DNA of 33,063 nt from Paludibacteraceae bacterium (GTDB lineage Bacteria > Bacteroidota > Bacteroidia > Bacteroidales > Paludibacteraceae), in NCBI GenBank assembly GCA_017961765.1, contig JAGCWQ010000103.1:1-33063 (forward strand). The letters are read 5' to 3'. This document shows, in pieces, positions 1 through 7,272 of this stretch. Under the pieces are notes generated by a model. The model did not search any database and was not told the DNA's origin. It saw only the letters and a list, made by a program, of their open reading frames with translations. Position 1 is the stretch's first letter. Every line of letters starts with the position of its first letter. Made by a program: the position numbers and the translations under genes.

Positions 1-269
1 AATCCAAGTACAATTTTTTTAGAATAGAACGTATTAAAAACTACGATGGTTACGAAATTAAAGGTGACGTTGGCTCAGTATATGATGACTATAAAGTAGG
101 CGTCTTTTCTCTTGAAGGGAAACGCATGATCATTCCTTGTGAGTACAAAAAAATTGATTTGGTTGAGATGAATGGAGCCAACTATTTTAAGGCTAAGTCA
201 GACGACAACCAATACGTCTATTTTACCCTCACGGGAGAGAAGGTGTCACACTCAAAGGAAGATAAATAA
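1..269 (+). CDS. WG-repeat-like protein, C-terminal fragment
   Basis: An open frame enters the window from the left (first whole codon at position 3) and ends at TAA 267-269, giving about 88 residues. It contains a stretch of the form VGVFSLEGKRMIIPCEYKKI, which fits the WG/KWG-type beta repeat pattern (G-hydrophobic-x-x-x-x-G-K-x-I-P-x-x-Y-D-x-I). Such proteins are usually surface or periplasmic repeat proteins of unknown role in Bacteroidota. The stop codon shares one base with the ATG of the next gene (TAATG), so the two are probably translationally coupled. Only one clear repeat is visible because the gene is cut off. The family call is therefore moderate, but the coding call is good. Confidence 0.6.
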   Translation, partial: SKYNFFRIERIKNYDGYEIKGDVGSVYDDYKVGVFSLEGKRMIIPCEYKKIDLVEMNGANYFKAKSDDNQYVYFTLTGEKVSHSKEDK

Positions 270-649
270 TGGATAAGCGAAAACTTTGGATAAAAACATT
301 GATTGTTAGTCTGATTCAGATTGTCATGTATCTGGCAATCTGTAATATAGCATTGAATATTCGGCATCACTTCATATCCACAAAGCCGGATTTGGCATGG
401 GGGGTACTCAACTATCATTCATTTTATCTCTTTTGCTTCCTTGTCGTTTTCGGCAATTTTATTTCAACTATTTTATTCCAAAGGGGCAAGAACATCTCAT
501 GGATAATCTTTGCTTGTTCGCTGCTTATTTTTGCCATCTTTGTTGGAATGTCAGGTTTTCAATACACACCTTATCGATCTGGATTGTTATTAGTTTCAGC
601 GCTGATTGCCTTGTTGATCGGGGTTTTGCTATTTCGAAAGAGACTGTAA
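269..649 (+). CDS. Small four-helix membrane protein, unknown function
   Basis: A 126-residue protein with four predicted membrane helices, at about residues 9-29, 51-70, 77-96 and 104-122. The N-terminus is short and basic and the tail is basic (RKRL). I recognise no family and see no catalytic motif. The start ATG overlaps the stop of the upstream WG-repeat-like gene by one base, suggesting one operon with coupled translation. A second frame inside it (397-660) is open but has no membrane-protein pattern and is taken as a shadow. It probably acts in the inner membrane with its upstream partner; the function is unknown. Confidence 0.6.
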   Translation: MDKRKLWIKTLIVSLIQIVMYLAICNIALNIRHHFISTKPDLAWGVLNYHSFYLFCFLVVFGNFISTILFQRGKNISWIIFACSLLIFAIFVGMSGFQYTPYRSGLLLVSALIALLIGVLLFRKRL

Positions 650-769
650 GGTCATTATGAAAAGTGTCATAGAAAGGAAATCACACTTGAGGTAAAGGAA
701 AAGAGTGGGGAAGTTCGCTCCTTCCGTTACTATTACGGCATAATTGATGTGGAGGCTTTGAAACGATGA
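650..769 (+). pseudogene. Possible gene remnant or in-frame tail after a stop
   Basis: Directly after the TAA of the 126-residue membrane protein, the same frame stays open for 39 codons to TGA 767-769. The peptide looks protein-like and ends in YYYGIIDVEALKR. It has no start codon of its own. It may be the decayed end of a lost gene or simply chance, since an open run of this length is not rare. The remaining intergenic sequence to 910 holds nothing else I can support. Confidence 0.2.
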
Positions 770-910
770 GGATGGGCGGGCGGTTCAGGTTGTACTTGAT
801 TAAAATAGCACCATGCAAAAGCAGATGGTTTAGCCCGTTTTTACCATGTAAAAATGTAAAATATTTGTCGTAAATATTCTTAACTTAGCGAATCAAATAG
901 AGACGATAAA

Positions 911-1486
911 ATGTTAGAGAAATATGACATCATCTTGGCTTCCAATTCGCCAAGGAGAAAGCAGTTGTTAGAGGGATTGGGCATAAAATTCAGAACGCTC
1001 ACCATCCCTAATTTGGACGAGAGTTATCCCGATGATTTGAAGGGTGGGGAGATTCCTCTTTACTTGGCTCAAAAGAAGTCGCAGGCCTACGAGCAACTCT
1101 TGCAGGATGAGACGATGATTATCACGGCCGATACGATAGTGTGGAACGACGGCCACGTTTTAGGAAAGCCCAAGAGTAGGGAAGAGGCTATCCGTATGTT
1201 GCAGTCGCTCTCCGGACATTCCCATCAGGTCTATACGGGAGCTTGTGTCAAGACGAAGGCGAAGACTGTCTCTTTCTGTTGCGAGTCAACCGTCAAATTC
1301 AGCCCCTTAACTCTCGATGAAATCGAGTATTATGTGGATAATTACAAGCCGTTTGACAAGGCGGGGTCGTATGGCATCCAGGAGTGGATCGGGTATGTGG
1401 CAGTGGAGTCGATGGAGGGTAGTTTCTACAATATTATGGGATTGCCAGTGCATCAGTTGTATGTCACGTTGAAGCAATTTGTATGA
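911..1486 (+). CDS. maf: Maf family nucleoside triphosphate pyrophosphatase
   Basis: A 191-residue Maf/HAM1-fold protein, the usual family length. Such enzymes hydrolyse non-canonical or excess nucleotides (dTTP/UTP type) to the monophosphate and pyrophosphate in the cytoplasm, keeping modified bases out of nucleic acids. Visible signatures: ASNSPRR (residues 10-16, phosphate binding), ADTIV with the catalytic Asp74, LGKP (84-87) followed by the SGHSHQVYTG segment, and DKAGSYGIQ (149-157). The ATG at 911 gives the N-terminus expected for the family. It stands alone after an intergenic region of about 140 nt. Two tiny unknown genes follow 25 nt downstream and may be co-transcribed. Confidence 0.93.
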   Translation: MLEKYDIILASNSPRRKQLLEGLGIKFRTLTIPNLDESYPDDLKGGEIPLYLAQKKSQAYEQLLQDETMIITADTIVWNDGHVLGKPKSREEAIRMLQSLSGHSHQVYTGACVKTKAKTVSFCCESTVKFSPLTLDEIEYYVDNYKPFDKAGSYGIQEWIGYVAVESMEGSFYNIMGLPVHQLYVTLKQFV

Positions 1487-1511
1487 AGAAATAATTAAGT
1501 TCCAAGGAATT

Positions 1512-1685
1512 ATGTTGGGATTCGATTTTTTCAAGGAAGAGAACGTCCATCTTTTGTTTGAGGAGAAATCACATGGGGATGAGTTCATTGCTTGTGTGGA
1601 TTATTCCAAATTCGGCACCTATAGTCGGGAATTCCTCAATTTTGACTGGATTATTAATAATTTTCAAGGAGGTCATGGGGCATGA
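1512..1685 (+). CDS. Tiny hypothetical protein (57 aa)
   Basis: A 57-residue acidic/aromatic protein beginning MLGFDFFKEEN, with no family recognised. I chose the ATG at 1512 because AAGGA lies just upstream; an in-frame TTG at 1479 would overlap the end of maf. Its stop overlaps the start of the next gene (ATGA, 1682-1685), typical of translational coupling. No signal peptide or membrane segment is seen. The two small genes probably work together, but their role is unknown. Confidence 0.5.
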   Translation: MLGFDFFKEENVHLLFEEKSHGDEFIACVDYSKFGTYSREFLNFDWIINNFQGGHGA

Positions 1686-1981
1686 TAATCTTACAACGCC
1701 ATTCCGTTTATGCCGAGGGAAAAGAGATTTTTGTGAATCCTAATTATGAGGAGGTGAAGAGAATCAACAAGTTGACTGGCAAGATCAAGAAAGTGATCTA
1801 TGATTTGGTGTTAGACAAGCCAATAAAGAAGAAAGAACCTTGCACACATTGGACTTATGGGTTGGACGTTTGTTTTCATAGTCTTGAAGAAGCAAAATTG
1901 GAAGCCATTAGATATTCGAATAGTGGGTATAAAGTGGCAATCATGGAATTTGTCGAGTCCCACGATATGTTTGCTTGGTAA
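1682..1981 (+). CDS. Small hypothetical protein (99 aa)
   Basis: A 99-residue soluble basic protein of unknown family. It is preceded by an unusually strong ribosome-binding site (AAGGAGG, about 10 nt upstream), and its ATG overlaps the stop of the preceding 57-residue gene. The middle is Lys-rich (KKVIYDLVLDKPIKKKEP). The C-terminal half, with HWTYGLDVCFHSLEEAKLE, looks like a small alpha/beta fold. A near-perfect inverted repeat 18 nt after the stop can end transcription. Coding is supported by the ribosome-binding site and the overlap; no function can be assigned. Confidence 0.6.
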   Translation: MIILQRHSVYAEGKEIFVNPNYEEVKRINKLTGKIKKVIYDLVLDKPIKKKEPCTHWTYGLDVCFHSLEEAKLEAIRYSNSGYKVAIMEFVESHDMFAW

Positions 1982-1998
1982 AAAGTAGGTATTGTTTC

Positions 1999-2028
1999 TG
2001 TAGAGGCGCAAGATTTTGCGTCTCTACA
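1999..2028. repeat. 30-nt palindrome (TGTAGAG...CTCTACA) in a convergent gap
   Basis: Arms TGTAGAGGCGCAAGA and TTTTGCGTCTCTACA pair over their full length except for two G-T wobbles, leaving a tight loop. It lies between two convergent genes (the 99-residue gene ending 1981 and sodB ending 2053) and can fold on either strand, so it could serve as a bidirectional terminator. I recall similar GTAGAGACGC palindromes as dispersed repeats in other bacteria. That is a recollection, not something visible here. Confidence 0.6.
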
Positions 2029-2052
2029 ATATAGGGTCTATGGATTTTTTAT

Positions 2053-2637
2053 TCAGAATCGAGATTCCACGATATTCCAGTCGATGATATTCCAAAGAGC
2101 AGCGATATAGTCGGCTCTACGGTTTTGATAATCAAGGTAGTAAGCGTGTTCCCAAACGTCAAACGTAAGGATGGGTTTTTGGTTGTGGCGAAGCGGGTTG
2201 TCAGCATTGGTCATTTGTTGAATGCTTAGCGCTCCATTAGCATCGGCGCAGAGCCAAGCCCAGCCACTGCCGAACAAGGTAGAAGCTGCGGAGTTCATCT
2301 TGCTTTTCATCTCGTCGAACGAACCAAAAGATTGGATGATGGCATCAGCCAAAGCACCCGAGGGAGCCTTTTTAGAAGGCGATGGGGCGAACTGTTCGAA
2401 ATAGAGGGCGTGGTTGAGCACTTGTCCCGCATTATTGCCGATTCCGCCTTGAGCTTTCGCTGCAATCTCTTCAAGGGAAGCATTTTCGAATTCCGTACCA
2501 ACAATGAGGTTGTTTAGGTTGTTGACATACGTTTGCAGGTGTTTCCCATAATGGAAATTCAGTGTTTCTCCGCTGATTACAGGAGCCAAATCTCCGTTCC
2601 CATAGCGCAATTGAGGCATTTCGATAATTGTACTCAT
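2053..2637 (-). CDS. sodB: Fe/Mn superoxide dismutase
   Basis: A 194-residue iron/manganese superoxide dismutase, which converts superoxide to oxygen and hydrogen peroxide in the cytoplasm and protects anaerobes during oxygen exposure. The four metal ligands are in place: His29 (NFHYGKHL), His76 (VLNHALYF), Asp160 and His164 (DVWEHAYYLDY). Gln72 in NNAGQVLNH is the active-site Gln position typical of iron-type enzymes; related Bacteroidales enzymes are cambialistic (Fe or Mn). There is no signal peptide. The gene is monocistronic, convergent with the small genes on its left, with a long AT-rich upstream region. I could not identify a convincing promoter. Confidence 0.96.
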   Translation of the reverse strand: MSTIIEMPQLRYGNGDLAPVISGETLNFHYGKHLQTYVNNLNNLIVGTEFENASLEEIAAKAQGGIGNNAGQVLNHALYFEQFAPSPSKKAPSGALADAIIQSFGSFDEMKSKMNSAASTLFGSGWAWLCADANGALSIQQMTNADNPLRHNQKPILTFDVWEHAYYLDYQNRRADYIAALWNIIDWNIVESRF

Positions 2638-3103
2638 GATAATATAAATTTAAAATTTGCTGATTGATAAATTACTACAATTATAAGAAAATTAATCCAT
2701 TTTTGCTATTTTATTTTTGCCTAAGATGGCGGTTTGTCGCACAAATTTTCGTTAAAGATCTCAGATTTCTCTGATTGTACGTATGGAATCTCTACATTGC
2801 GAGGAATCGTAAGATGGGCTTGTTATGTTTTTTTACCAGCCTTTTTCTTTGTGGAAATGATTATGGTGATAATTTCTAAAGATGGGCGATGCGTGGTCGA
2901 TAATCTTGTAGGAACTATGGTTGTCCGAAAAGGCGATTATTTTTAATAAAAAAGGTTTGGAAGTGGAAAAGAGCGTGAGGGGAGCATTTCCCTATATTCT
3001 ACTTAACATAATATCAATTATATAACAAAAGCGGATTTTGCGAAATAGGGGGCTTGGTGGCTGTTTTTACTCGAATTCTAGCCAATTTTGTATTGTAGAT
3101 GGC
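2638..3103. other. Intergenic region, no supported gene
   Basis: About 465 bases between sodB and the deformylase end. The sodB-proximal 100 bases are very AT-rich and should contain its promoter; TATAATTG on the minus strand is only an approximate -7 box. A 70-codon frame from a TTG at about 2734 has no recognisable features and I do not accept it. Nothing else was seen. Confidence 0.5.
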
Positions 3104-3514
3104 TTATATCAAAATACCATTGCAATGATCAATCTCGTGTTGAATGATTTCGGCAGTCCAGCCCGAGAATTTTTCTTTTCGTTTTTGGAAATCGATAGTT
3201 TGGAATTCTACTTCAATCACATCGTAGCGGATGGTCTTTTTGATTCCTGGCAAAGAAAGACAACTTTCCTCCGTCGGATAAGGTTTCGATTTCTGGATGA
3301 TGGTTGGATTGATGAGAATGATTTGCTTGTTTCCTTTGCATACGGCTATGATGTTTTTGGTTTCGCCAATCATATTGGCTGCCATGCCCACGCAGTGCTT
3401 CAGATGCGCACGCAGCGTATCCAACAAGTCTGTTGCGATGGTTTTGTCTAGTTCCGTAGCCGGCTCGGATTTTTGAGCCAGAAATACGGGATCGTGCATG
3501 ATTTCTCGTACCAT
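3104..3514 (-). CDS. def: Short peptide deformylase-like protein
   Basis: A 136-residue peptide deformylase homologue, shorter than the usual 150-190. Deformylases remove the N-formyl group from nascent proteins using a metal held by one Cys and two His. Those residues are present: Cys85 (ESCLSLPG) and HEIDH 126-130, with catalytic Glu127. Motif 1, normally GxGLAAxQIG, reads CVGMAANMIG, so the transition-state Gln is Met48. In motif 2 the Gly before Cys is Ser. This resembles a short deformylase subfamily known in Firmicutes that carries GMAANMIG, so it may be an accessory or transferred enzyme. The start ATG at 3514 is divergent from the next gene. Confidence 0.85.
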   Translation of the reverse strand: MVREIMHDPVFLAQKSEPATELDKTIATDLLDTLRAHLKHCVGMAANMIGETKNIIAVCKGNKQIILINPTIIQKSKPYPTEESCLSLPGIKKTIRYDVIEVEFQTIDFQKRKEKFSGWTAEIIQHEIDHCNGILI

Positions 3515-3543
3515 AATCGTATATTTTAAAAGATTTCTAATCG

Positions 3544-3571
3544 CAAAAATACCTAAAAATCCTTACTTTTG
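3544..3571. promoter_or_regulatory. Divergent -7 boxes between def and the DUF4832 gene
   Basis: Two perfect Bacteroidota -7 boxes face away from each other: TATTTTTG on the minus strand (CAAAAATA at 3544-3551), 30 nt before the deformylase ATG, and TACTTTTG on the plus strand (3564-3571), 29 nt before the DUF4874/DUF4832 ATG. Neither has a clear -33 TTTG at the right distance, so the call rests on the -7 boxes and their placement. Confidence 0.35.
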
Positions 3572-3599
3572 GGAAGGAAAACAAAAACCAATTGTAGTT

Positions 3600-5336
3600 A
3601 TGACGAGATTTAAACTGGGCAGTTTCATCCTGCTCTCTTGCTTATATTCCTCCGTCTATGCGGAACGGTGGATGCAGAAGCTGGATTATTTCGATGCGCT
3701 GATAGAGTTGGAAAATCCGTATATTGGCTTCTATCGTACTGTCGGTAAGCATTTTACGCCAGAAGGAAACTCTGCGGCAAATACATGGGGCAACTTGACC
3801 CATTTGCGAATGGATATCTCTGCCTTTTCTGACAAAGCCGTTCTTTCTGTCAATGAGGCGACTGGCGACACGACATTCGGTGTTTCCCAACCCTTGACCC
3901 AAGATATGTTGGACGCTTTCGAAGCCACCTTGGATGGTGTGCGTAAGCGTGGTAAGACGGCAATTGTCCGTTTTGCCTACGATCCGTGGTTTAACGGGGC
4001 TACGAAGTGCGATCCTGACCAATCTGTCATTCTTCAACATTTGAGGCAGTTGGGCGAAGTTTATGCCCGCAATACGGATGTCATTACTTATGTGGAATTG
4101 GGAATGTATGGTAGCTGGGGCGAAATGCATTCGAGCAACAATGGAACCAATGCCAACATAGCGGAAGCTTTGCAGACATTGCTTGAATGTACCCCACCCG
4201 AGATAAAAATCGGCGTGCGTCGTCCGGATATAGTTGCCTATTGGCTGAAAGTGAACGAAGAAAACAACTATTTGGGTTTTGACATCGATTCGGAGAAATT
4301 CAAGTCGGCAGCGGCTGCTAAAGGCGACACCATCTATCGTGTGGGCATGTACAACGACGGCTATCTGGGCTCTTCCACTGATCTTGGGACTGTCGGTATG
4401 GGGGCTGCAGGTCATCAGATGACACGGGAGATGATGGTGAAATGGCTTAATAGATACTCCCTTCATACACCTTACGGAGGCGAGTTGGTGGCCAATTACA
4501 ACGGAGACCACCCTATCAATACACCAGATTATCTTTCGAGGGAGGGTTTCAAAACCCATACCTCCTATCTTAACTACGAATGGCACCAACCGACCATATT
4601 GGCATGGAAAGACTCTATTTTCCAAGATGAGGGCTCCGAATATTATGGTTGTGACGGATATACCTATGTGGTCAATCATTTGGGTTATCGGTTCGTTCTA
4701 AGGGAGTCTATTCTCCCTGACCATGTTAAAAAGAATCTCTCTATCCGATTGTTAATCGAGAATGTGGGATTCGGAAACTTGACGAAATCTAAGAAAGTGA
4801 CATTCCTACTCGACAACGGTACAAAATACTATGAGGTGGAGCCACATGCAGAAATTGATCCGTGTGAATGGTTGTCATATACGGTTTCCACTATAGAAAC
4901 CTCTATCCTTCTCCCTCGTGACATAGAGCCTGGACTCTATAATGTCTATATCCGTCTTTCCGAGTATGGCGACGTGGCAACGGACAATAATCAATATTGC
5001 ATACAGTTTGGAAATGTACAGGAGCAATACAATAAGAAATTGGGGGCTAATTTGATAGGTGAAGTACAAATAGATGGTGAGAATACGGAAATTGAGGATA
5101 GAAAGAAGGATGAGCCTGATTTCCAATATGGGAATGGCGCATTATATTTGTCCAATTGCGAAGAAATCGAGATTCATACAGTGGAGGGAAAATGCTTATA
5201 TCATAAAACAGGAATTAAGGGGGATGCTGTGGTGCCTCTAAGTTTGCTGGAGGGTACAACCCCTACCCTGATTTTGGTTACGTTGAAAAACGGAAAAAGG
5301 CAAATCACGAAGAGACAAGTAATCCTCTACAAATGA
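3600..5336 (+). CDS. Secreted DUF4874/DUF4832 protein with possible type IX sorting tail
   Basis: A 578-residue exported protein. I chose the ATG at 3600 over the upstream extension because it gives a clean signal peptide (MTRFKLGSFILLSCLYSSVYA). Residues about 25-190 match DUF4874, with ENPYIGFYRT near the start and VELGMYGSWGEMH, a beta/alpha-barrel glycosidase-like arrangement. Residues about 190-450 match DUF4832, and a beta-sandwich region follows. The last 65 residues or so (LSNCEEIEIHTVEGKCLYHKT region, then two beta strands ending KRQVILYK) resemble a type A sorting domain of the type IX secretion system. No substrate is known; a carbohydrate-related surface role is an inference. The gene appears monocistronic. 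Confidence 0.8.
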   Translation: MTRFKLGSFILLSCLYSSVYAERWMQKLDYFDALIELENPYIGFYRTVGKHFTPEGNSAANTWGNLTHLRMDISAFSDKAVLSVNEATGDTTFGVSQPLTQDMLDAFEATLDGVRKRGKTAIVRFAYDPWFNGATKCDPDQSVILQHLRQLGEVYARNTDVITYVELGMYGSWGEMHSSNNGTNANIAEALQTLLECTPPEIKIGVRRPDIVAYWLKVNEENNYLGFDIDSEKFKSAAAAKGDTIYRVGMYNDGYLGSSTDLGTVGMGAAGHQMTREMMVKWLNRYSLHTPYGGELVANYNGDHPINTPDYLSREGFKTHTSYLNYEWHQPTILAWKDSIFQDEGSEYYGCDGYTYVVNHLGYRFVLRESILPDHVKKNLSIRLLIENVGFGNLTKSKKVTFLLDNGTKYYEVEPHAEIDPCEWLSYTVSTIETSILLPRDIEPGLYNVYIRLSEYGDVATDNNQYCIQFGNVQEQYNKKLGANLIGEVQIDGENTEIEDRKKDEPDFQYGNGALYLSNCEEIEIHTVEGKCLYHKTGIKGDAVVPLSLLEGTTPTLILVTLKNGKRQITKRQVILYK

Positions 5337-5343
5337 GATACTT

Positions 5344-5528
5344 ATTGGCTGGAAGCCAATCCAATTAGTAACCGGGTACGAAGTGCCCGGTAGATGTAGA
5401 TGATGGAATGAGTGGCTGGAAGCCACTGTTTTGCTGAAAGTTCAGCTTTCCATCTGTGCCTCCGACTTAGTTGCTAACCGACAGCACCTGCGGTGCAATC
5501 TGTTACTAGTAGGAAAGGCTTTCAGCCT
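5344..5528. repeat. Array of six short hairpins (intergenic repeat element)
   Basis: Six compact hairpins in 185 bases: 5344-5360 (7-bp stem, GGA loop), 5371-5391 (9-bp stem with one G-T pair, GAA loop), 5411-5427 (7-bp stem, GGA loop), 5433-5446 (GCTGAA/TTCAGC), 5484-5496 (GCACC/GGTGC) and 5516-5528 (AGGCT/AGCCT, TTC loop). Hairpins 1 and 3 share the core TGGCTGGAAGCCA. They differ in the next pair, T-A in one and G-C in the other, a compensatory change that supports selection on folding. The last part recurs inverted at 18964-18995. No protein is encoded. It is probably a dispersed structured repeat; its role is unknown. Confidence 0.75.
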
Positions 5529-5585
5529 AGCCGCCCAAAGCAACACTCATCTGGCTTGCAAACCCTAAATTATAGGCTAATGGAA

Positions 5586-5619
5586 ACAAAAAATCCCGCC
5601 TAATAGCGGGATTTTTTGT
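5586..5619. terminator. Strong bidirectional intrinsic terminator
   Basis: A 14-bp perfect stem (ACAAAAAATCCCGC pairing with GCGGGATTTTTTGT) around a 6-nt CTAATA loop. A tracts on one side and T tracts on the other make it work on both strands. It ends the plus-strand DUF4874/DUF4832 transcript and the minus-strand gene ending at 5639. Confidence 0.9.
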
Positions 5620-5638
5620 GTAATATTTGTCAGTTTAG

Positions 5639-6103
5639 CTAGTCAAATATTTTTTTGTCTTTCATCGTGTTGTCTTCATAGACAACTGAATAACGGACGG
5701 CTTTGTTCAATGACAATACGGAAAGCCGGAATTCGCCGTTGTCGTACTGATAAAGTTTTATATTGACTTTATCGTAGTTCTGATCGGCACATTCAAAACT
5801 GACGTATTTATGGTCGCGCTTTATCACCCATTTCTTAGGTCTGCCGAATATCTTGTAGTCATGAGCTTCGCGCGTCTCCAAATTCTCCACATATATGGAT
5901 TCGTTTCCCAAATCCAACGTGATTTCAGTCTTGTTGGCTCCCCAACATCCCCAAGAGAACAAACCGTTCTTATCCAAACCCGACGTACCTTCTGCGGCAC
6001 GATAAGACTTGAAACGTACGATCTGTGCTTCCGTCGTTGTTGATGAGAAAGCAAGCATTGCACTCAAGAAAAACAATATGTGTAAAAAATGTTTCATACT
6101 CAT
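5639..6103 (-). CDS. Secreted hypothetical protein (154 aa)
   Basis: A 154-residue exported protein. Residues 1-26 form a signal peptide (basic start, hydrophobic core, TTTEAQ before the likely cleavage). The mature part is rich in alternating beta-strand patterns with aromatic residues (LFSWGCWGANK, then KKWVIKRDHKYVSFECAD). It suggests a small beta-sandwich protein of the periplasm or outer membrane surface. No family is recognised. A second in-frame ATG at 6097 is an equally possible start. The gene stands alone between a bidirectional terminator and the lytic transglycosylase gene. Confidence 0.65.
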   Translation of the reverse strand: MSMKHFLHILFFLSAMLAFSSTTTEAQIVRFKSYRAAEGTSGLDKNGLFSWGCWGANKTEITLDLGNESIYVENLETREAHDYKIFGRPKKWVIKRDHKYVSFECADQNYDKVNIKLYQYDNGEFRLSVLSLNKAVRYSVVYEDNTMKDKKIFD

Positions 6104-6186
6104 TTCCGTTTATACAATGTAAGAGTTTAGTTCCCACACTAAAAAATCATCCTCACTTACAAAGATAAAAGATTGTTTTCTAATTG

Positions 6187-7152
6187 TCAATTATCAATCA
6201 CCCAATTCTTATTATGAATTTTGATATTTTTTATGTCAATCTTCACATCTTCCTTGCGAGTGATTTTGATTTCGTACTGCTTGCGTGACTTATTGGGGAT
6301 GCGATTGCTCCTCAACCAAGGGTTTGCATCCTTTAATAACTGGTACGAAGAACCGTTGGCAATGGCAAAATCTGTCAAGTTGTCAATAGTCGTATCTATC
6401 TTAACAACAGTCTGTTTGGGCATCGAGTAGAGGTCGGACCGATGGAGAATGAAACCGAATTTGCTCGGGTTCTCCATGATCATTTTGGCCAACACGATTC
6501 GGAAAACGTAGCGATTGGTCTCTTCGCTGAAGAGCATATCGAAATACGAGTTGCATTTTTGTGTCTCCATTTGCCTCAATACCCTCGCACGCCCTGTATT
6601 GTAGGATGCGGCGGCCAGCGACCAACTATTTGTCAGTTCATACGTCCTCGTCAAGTAACGGCAAGCCACTACAGTGGCTTTCTCCAAGTTGTAGCGTTCA
6701 TCAACGTCGTCGTTCACTTCCAATCCCGCTTCCTTTCCCGTATCTGGCAGAATTTGCCAAATTCCGGCTGCCTTGGCAGGTGACAAGGCACGAGGGTCCA
6801 AGTTGCTCTCTATCAAGGCTAAATACTTGAAGTCGTCGGGAACTCCCTCCTTTTTCAATATAGGCTCGATGATAGGGAAAATCTTGTTCGCCCGCTTTAT
6901 CATCAAGAAGACTTGCGAATGCCAATAAGAAAAACTAATCAGCTCCCTGTCAAAACGCTCCTTCAAATAGTAATTCGACAAGTCTATCTCCTCTCCGCAA
7001 AAGGATGCTTTCGGCAACATCGCCGGCGCAAAGTTCTGTTGAACCTCCCTTTGCTCTATTATGTTATCTTCGTCCTTTGTACCGGACAAGCAGTTAGACA
7101 TGCAGATGGCCGTCAAAAGACCGACCGCTGCAAAAGACCATTTCCGTCCCAT
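6187..7152 (-). CDS. Membrane-bound lytic murein transglycosylase (SLT domain, MltD-like)
   Basis: A protein of 321 residues from the ATG at 7152; a TTG two codons upstream is less likely. It cleaves the glycan strand of peptidoglycan, forming 1,6-anhydro-muramyl ends, in the periplasm. The N-terminus is a signal sequence with two Cys (AICMSNC), possibly a lipoprotein although the lipobox is not canonical. The SLT core runs from about residue 82 to 200: catalytic Glu115 in YLALIESNLDP, then KAAGIWQILPDTG and AAASYNTGRARV. The last 85 residues or so have a degenerate LysM-like pattern (TIDNLTDFAIANG...LKDANPWLRSNRIP). A role in wall turnover is inferred from the family. Confidence 0.88.
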   Translation of the reverse strand: MGRKWSFAAVGLLTAICMSNCLSGTKDEDNIIEQREVQQNFAPAMLPKASFCGEEIDLSNYYLKERFDRELISFSYWHSQVFLMIKRANKIFPIIEPILKKEGVPDDFKYLALIESNLDPRALSPAKAAGIWQILPDTGKEAGLEVNDDVDERYNLEKATVVACRYLTRTYELTNSWSLAAASYNTGRARVLRQMETQKCNSYFDMLFSEETNRYVFRIVLAKMIMENPSKFGFILHRSDLYSMPKQTVVKIDTTIDNLTDFAIANGSSYQLLKDANPWLRSNRIPNKSRKQYEIKITRKEDVKIDIKNIKIHNKNWVIDN

Positions 7153-7272
7153 CTTCAATCATCAAAATATTATTCAACATTCAACCTCTCTTGTCATCCA
7201 ATAGGAAGGAGTCCTACCCTTCTCCTCTCCCTCTCCTCGCTTTTCTGAAAATCAGTGTGTTCTGAATTTCCG

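Noticed and set aside
2734-2946. A 70-codon frame from a TTG start
   Set aside because: It has no ribosome-binding site and no family, and is set in AT-rich DNA where such frames are expected by chance.
3642-4679. A 345-codon open frame on the minus strand
   Set aside because: It lies wholly antisense to the DUF4874/DUF4832 gene, whose domains are recognisable. The antisense protein has no family-like features.
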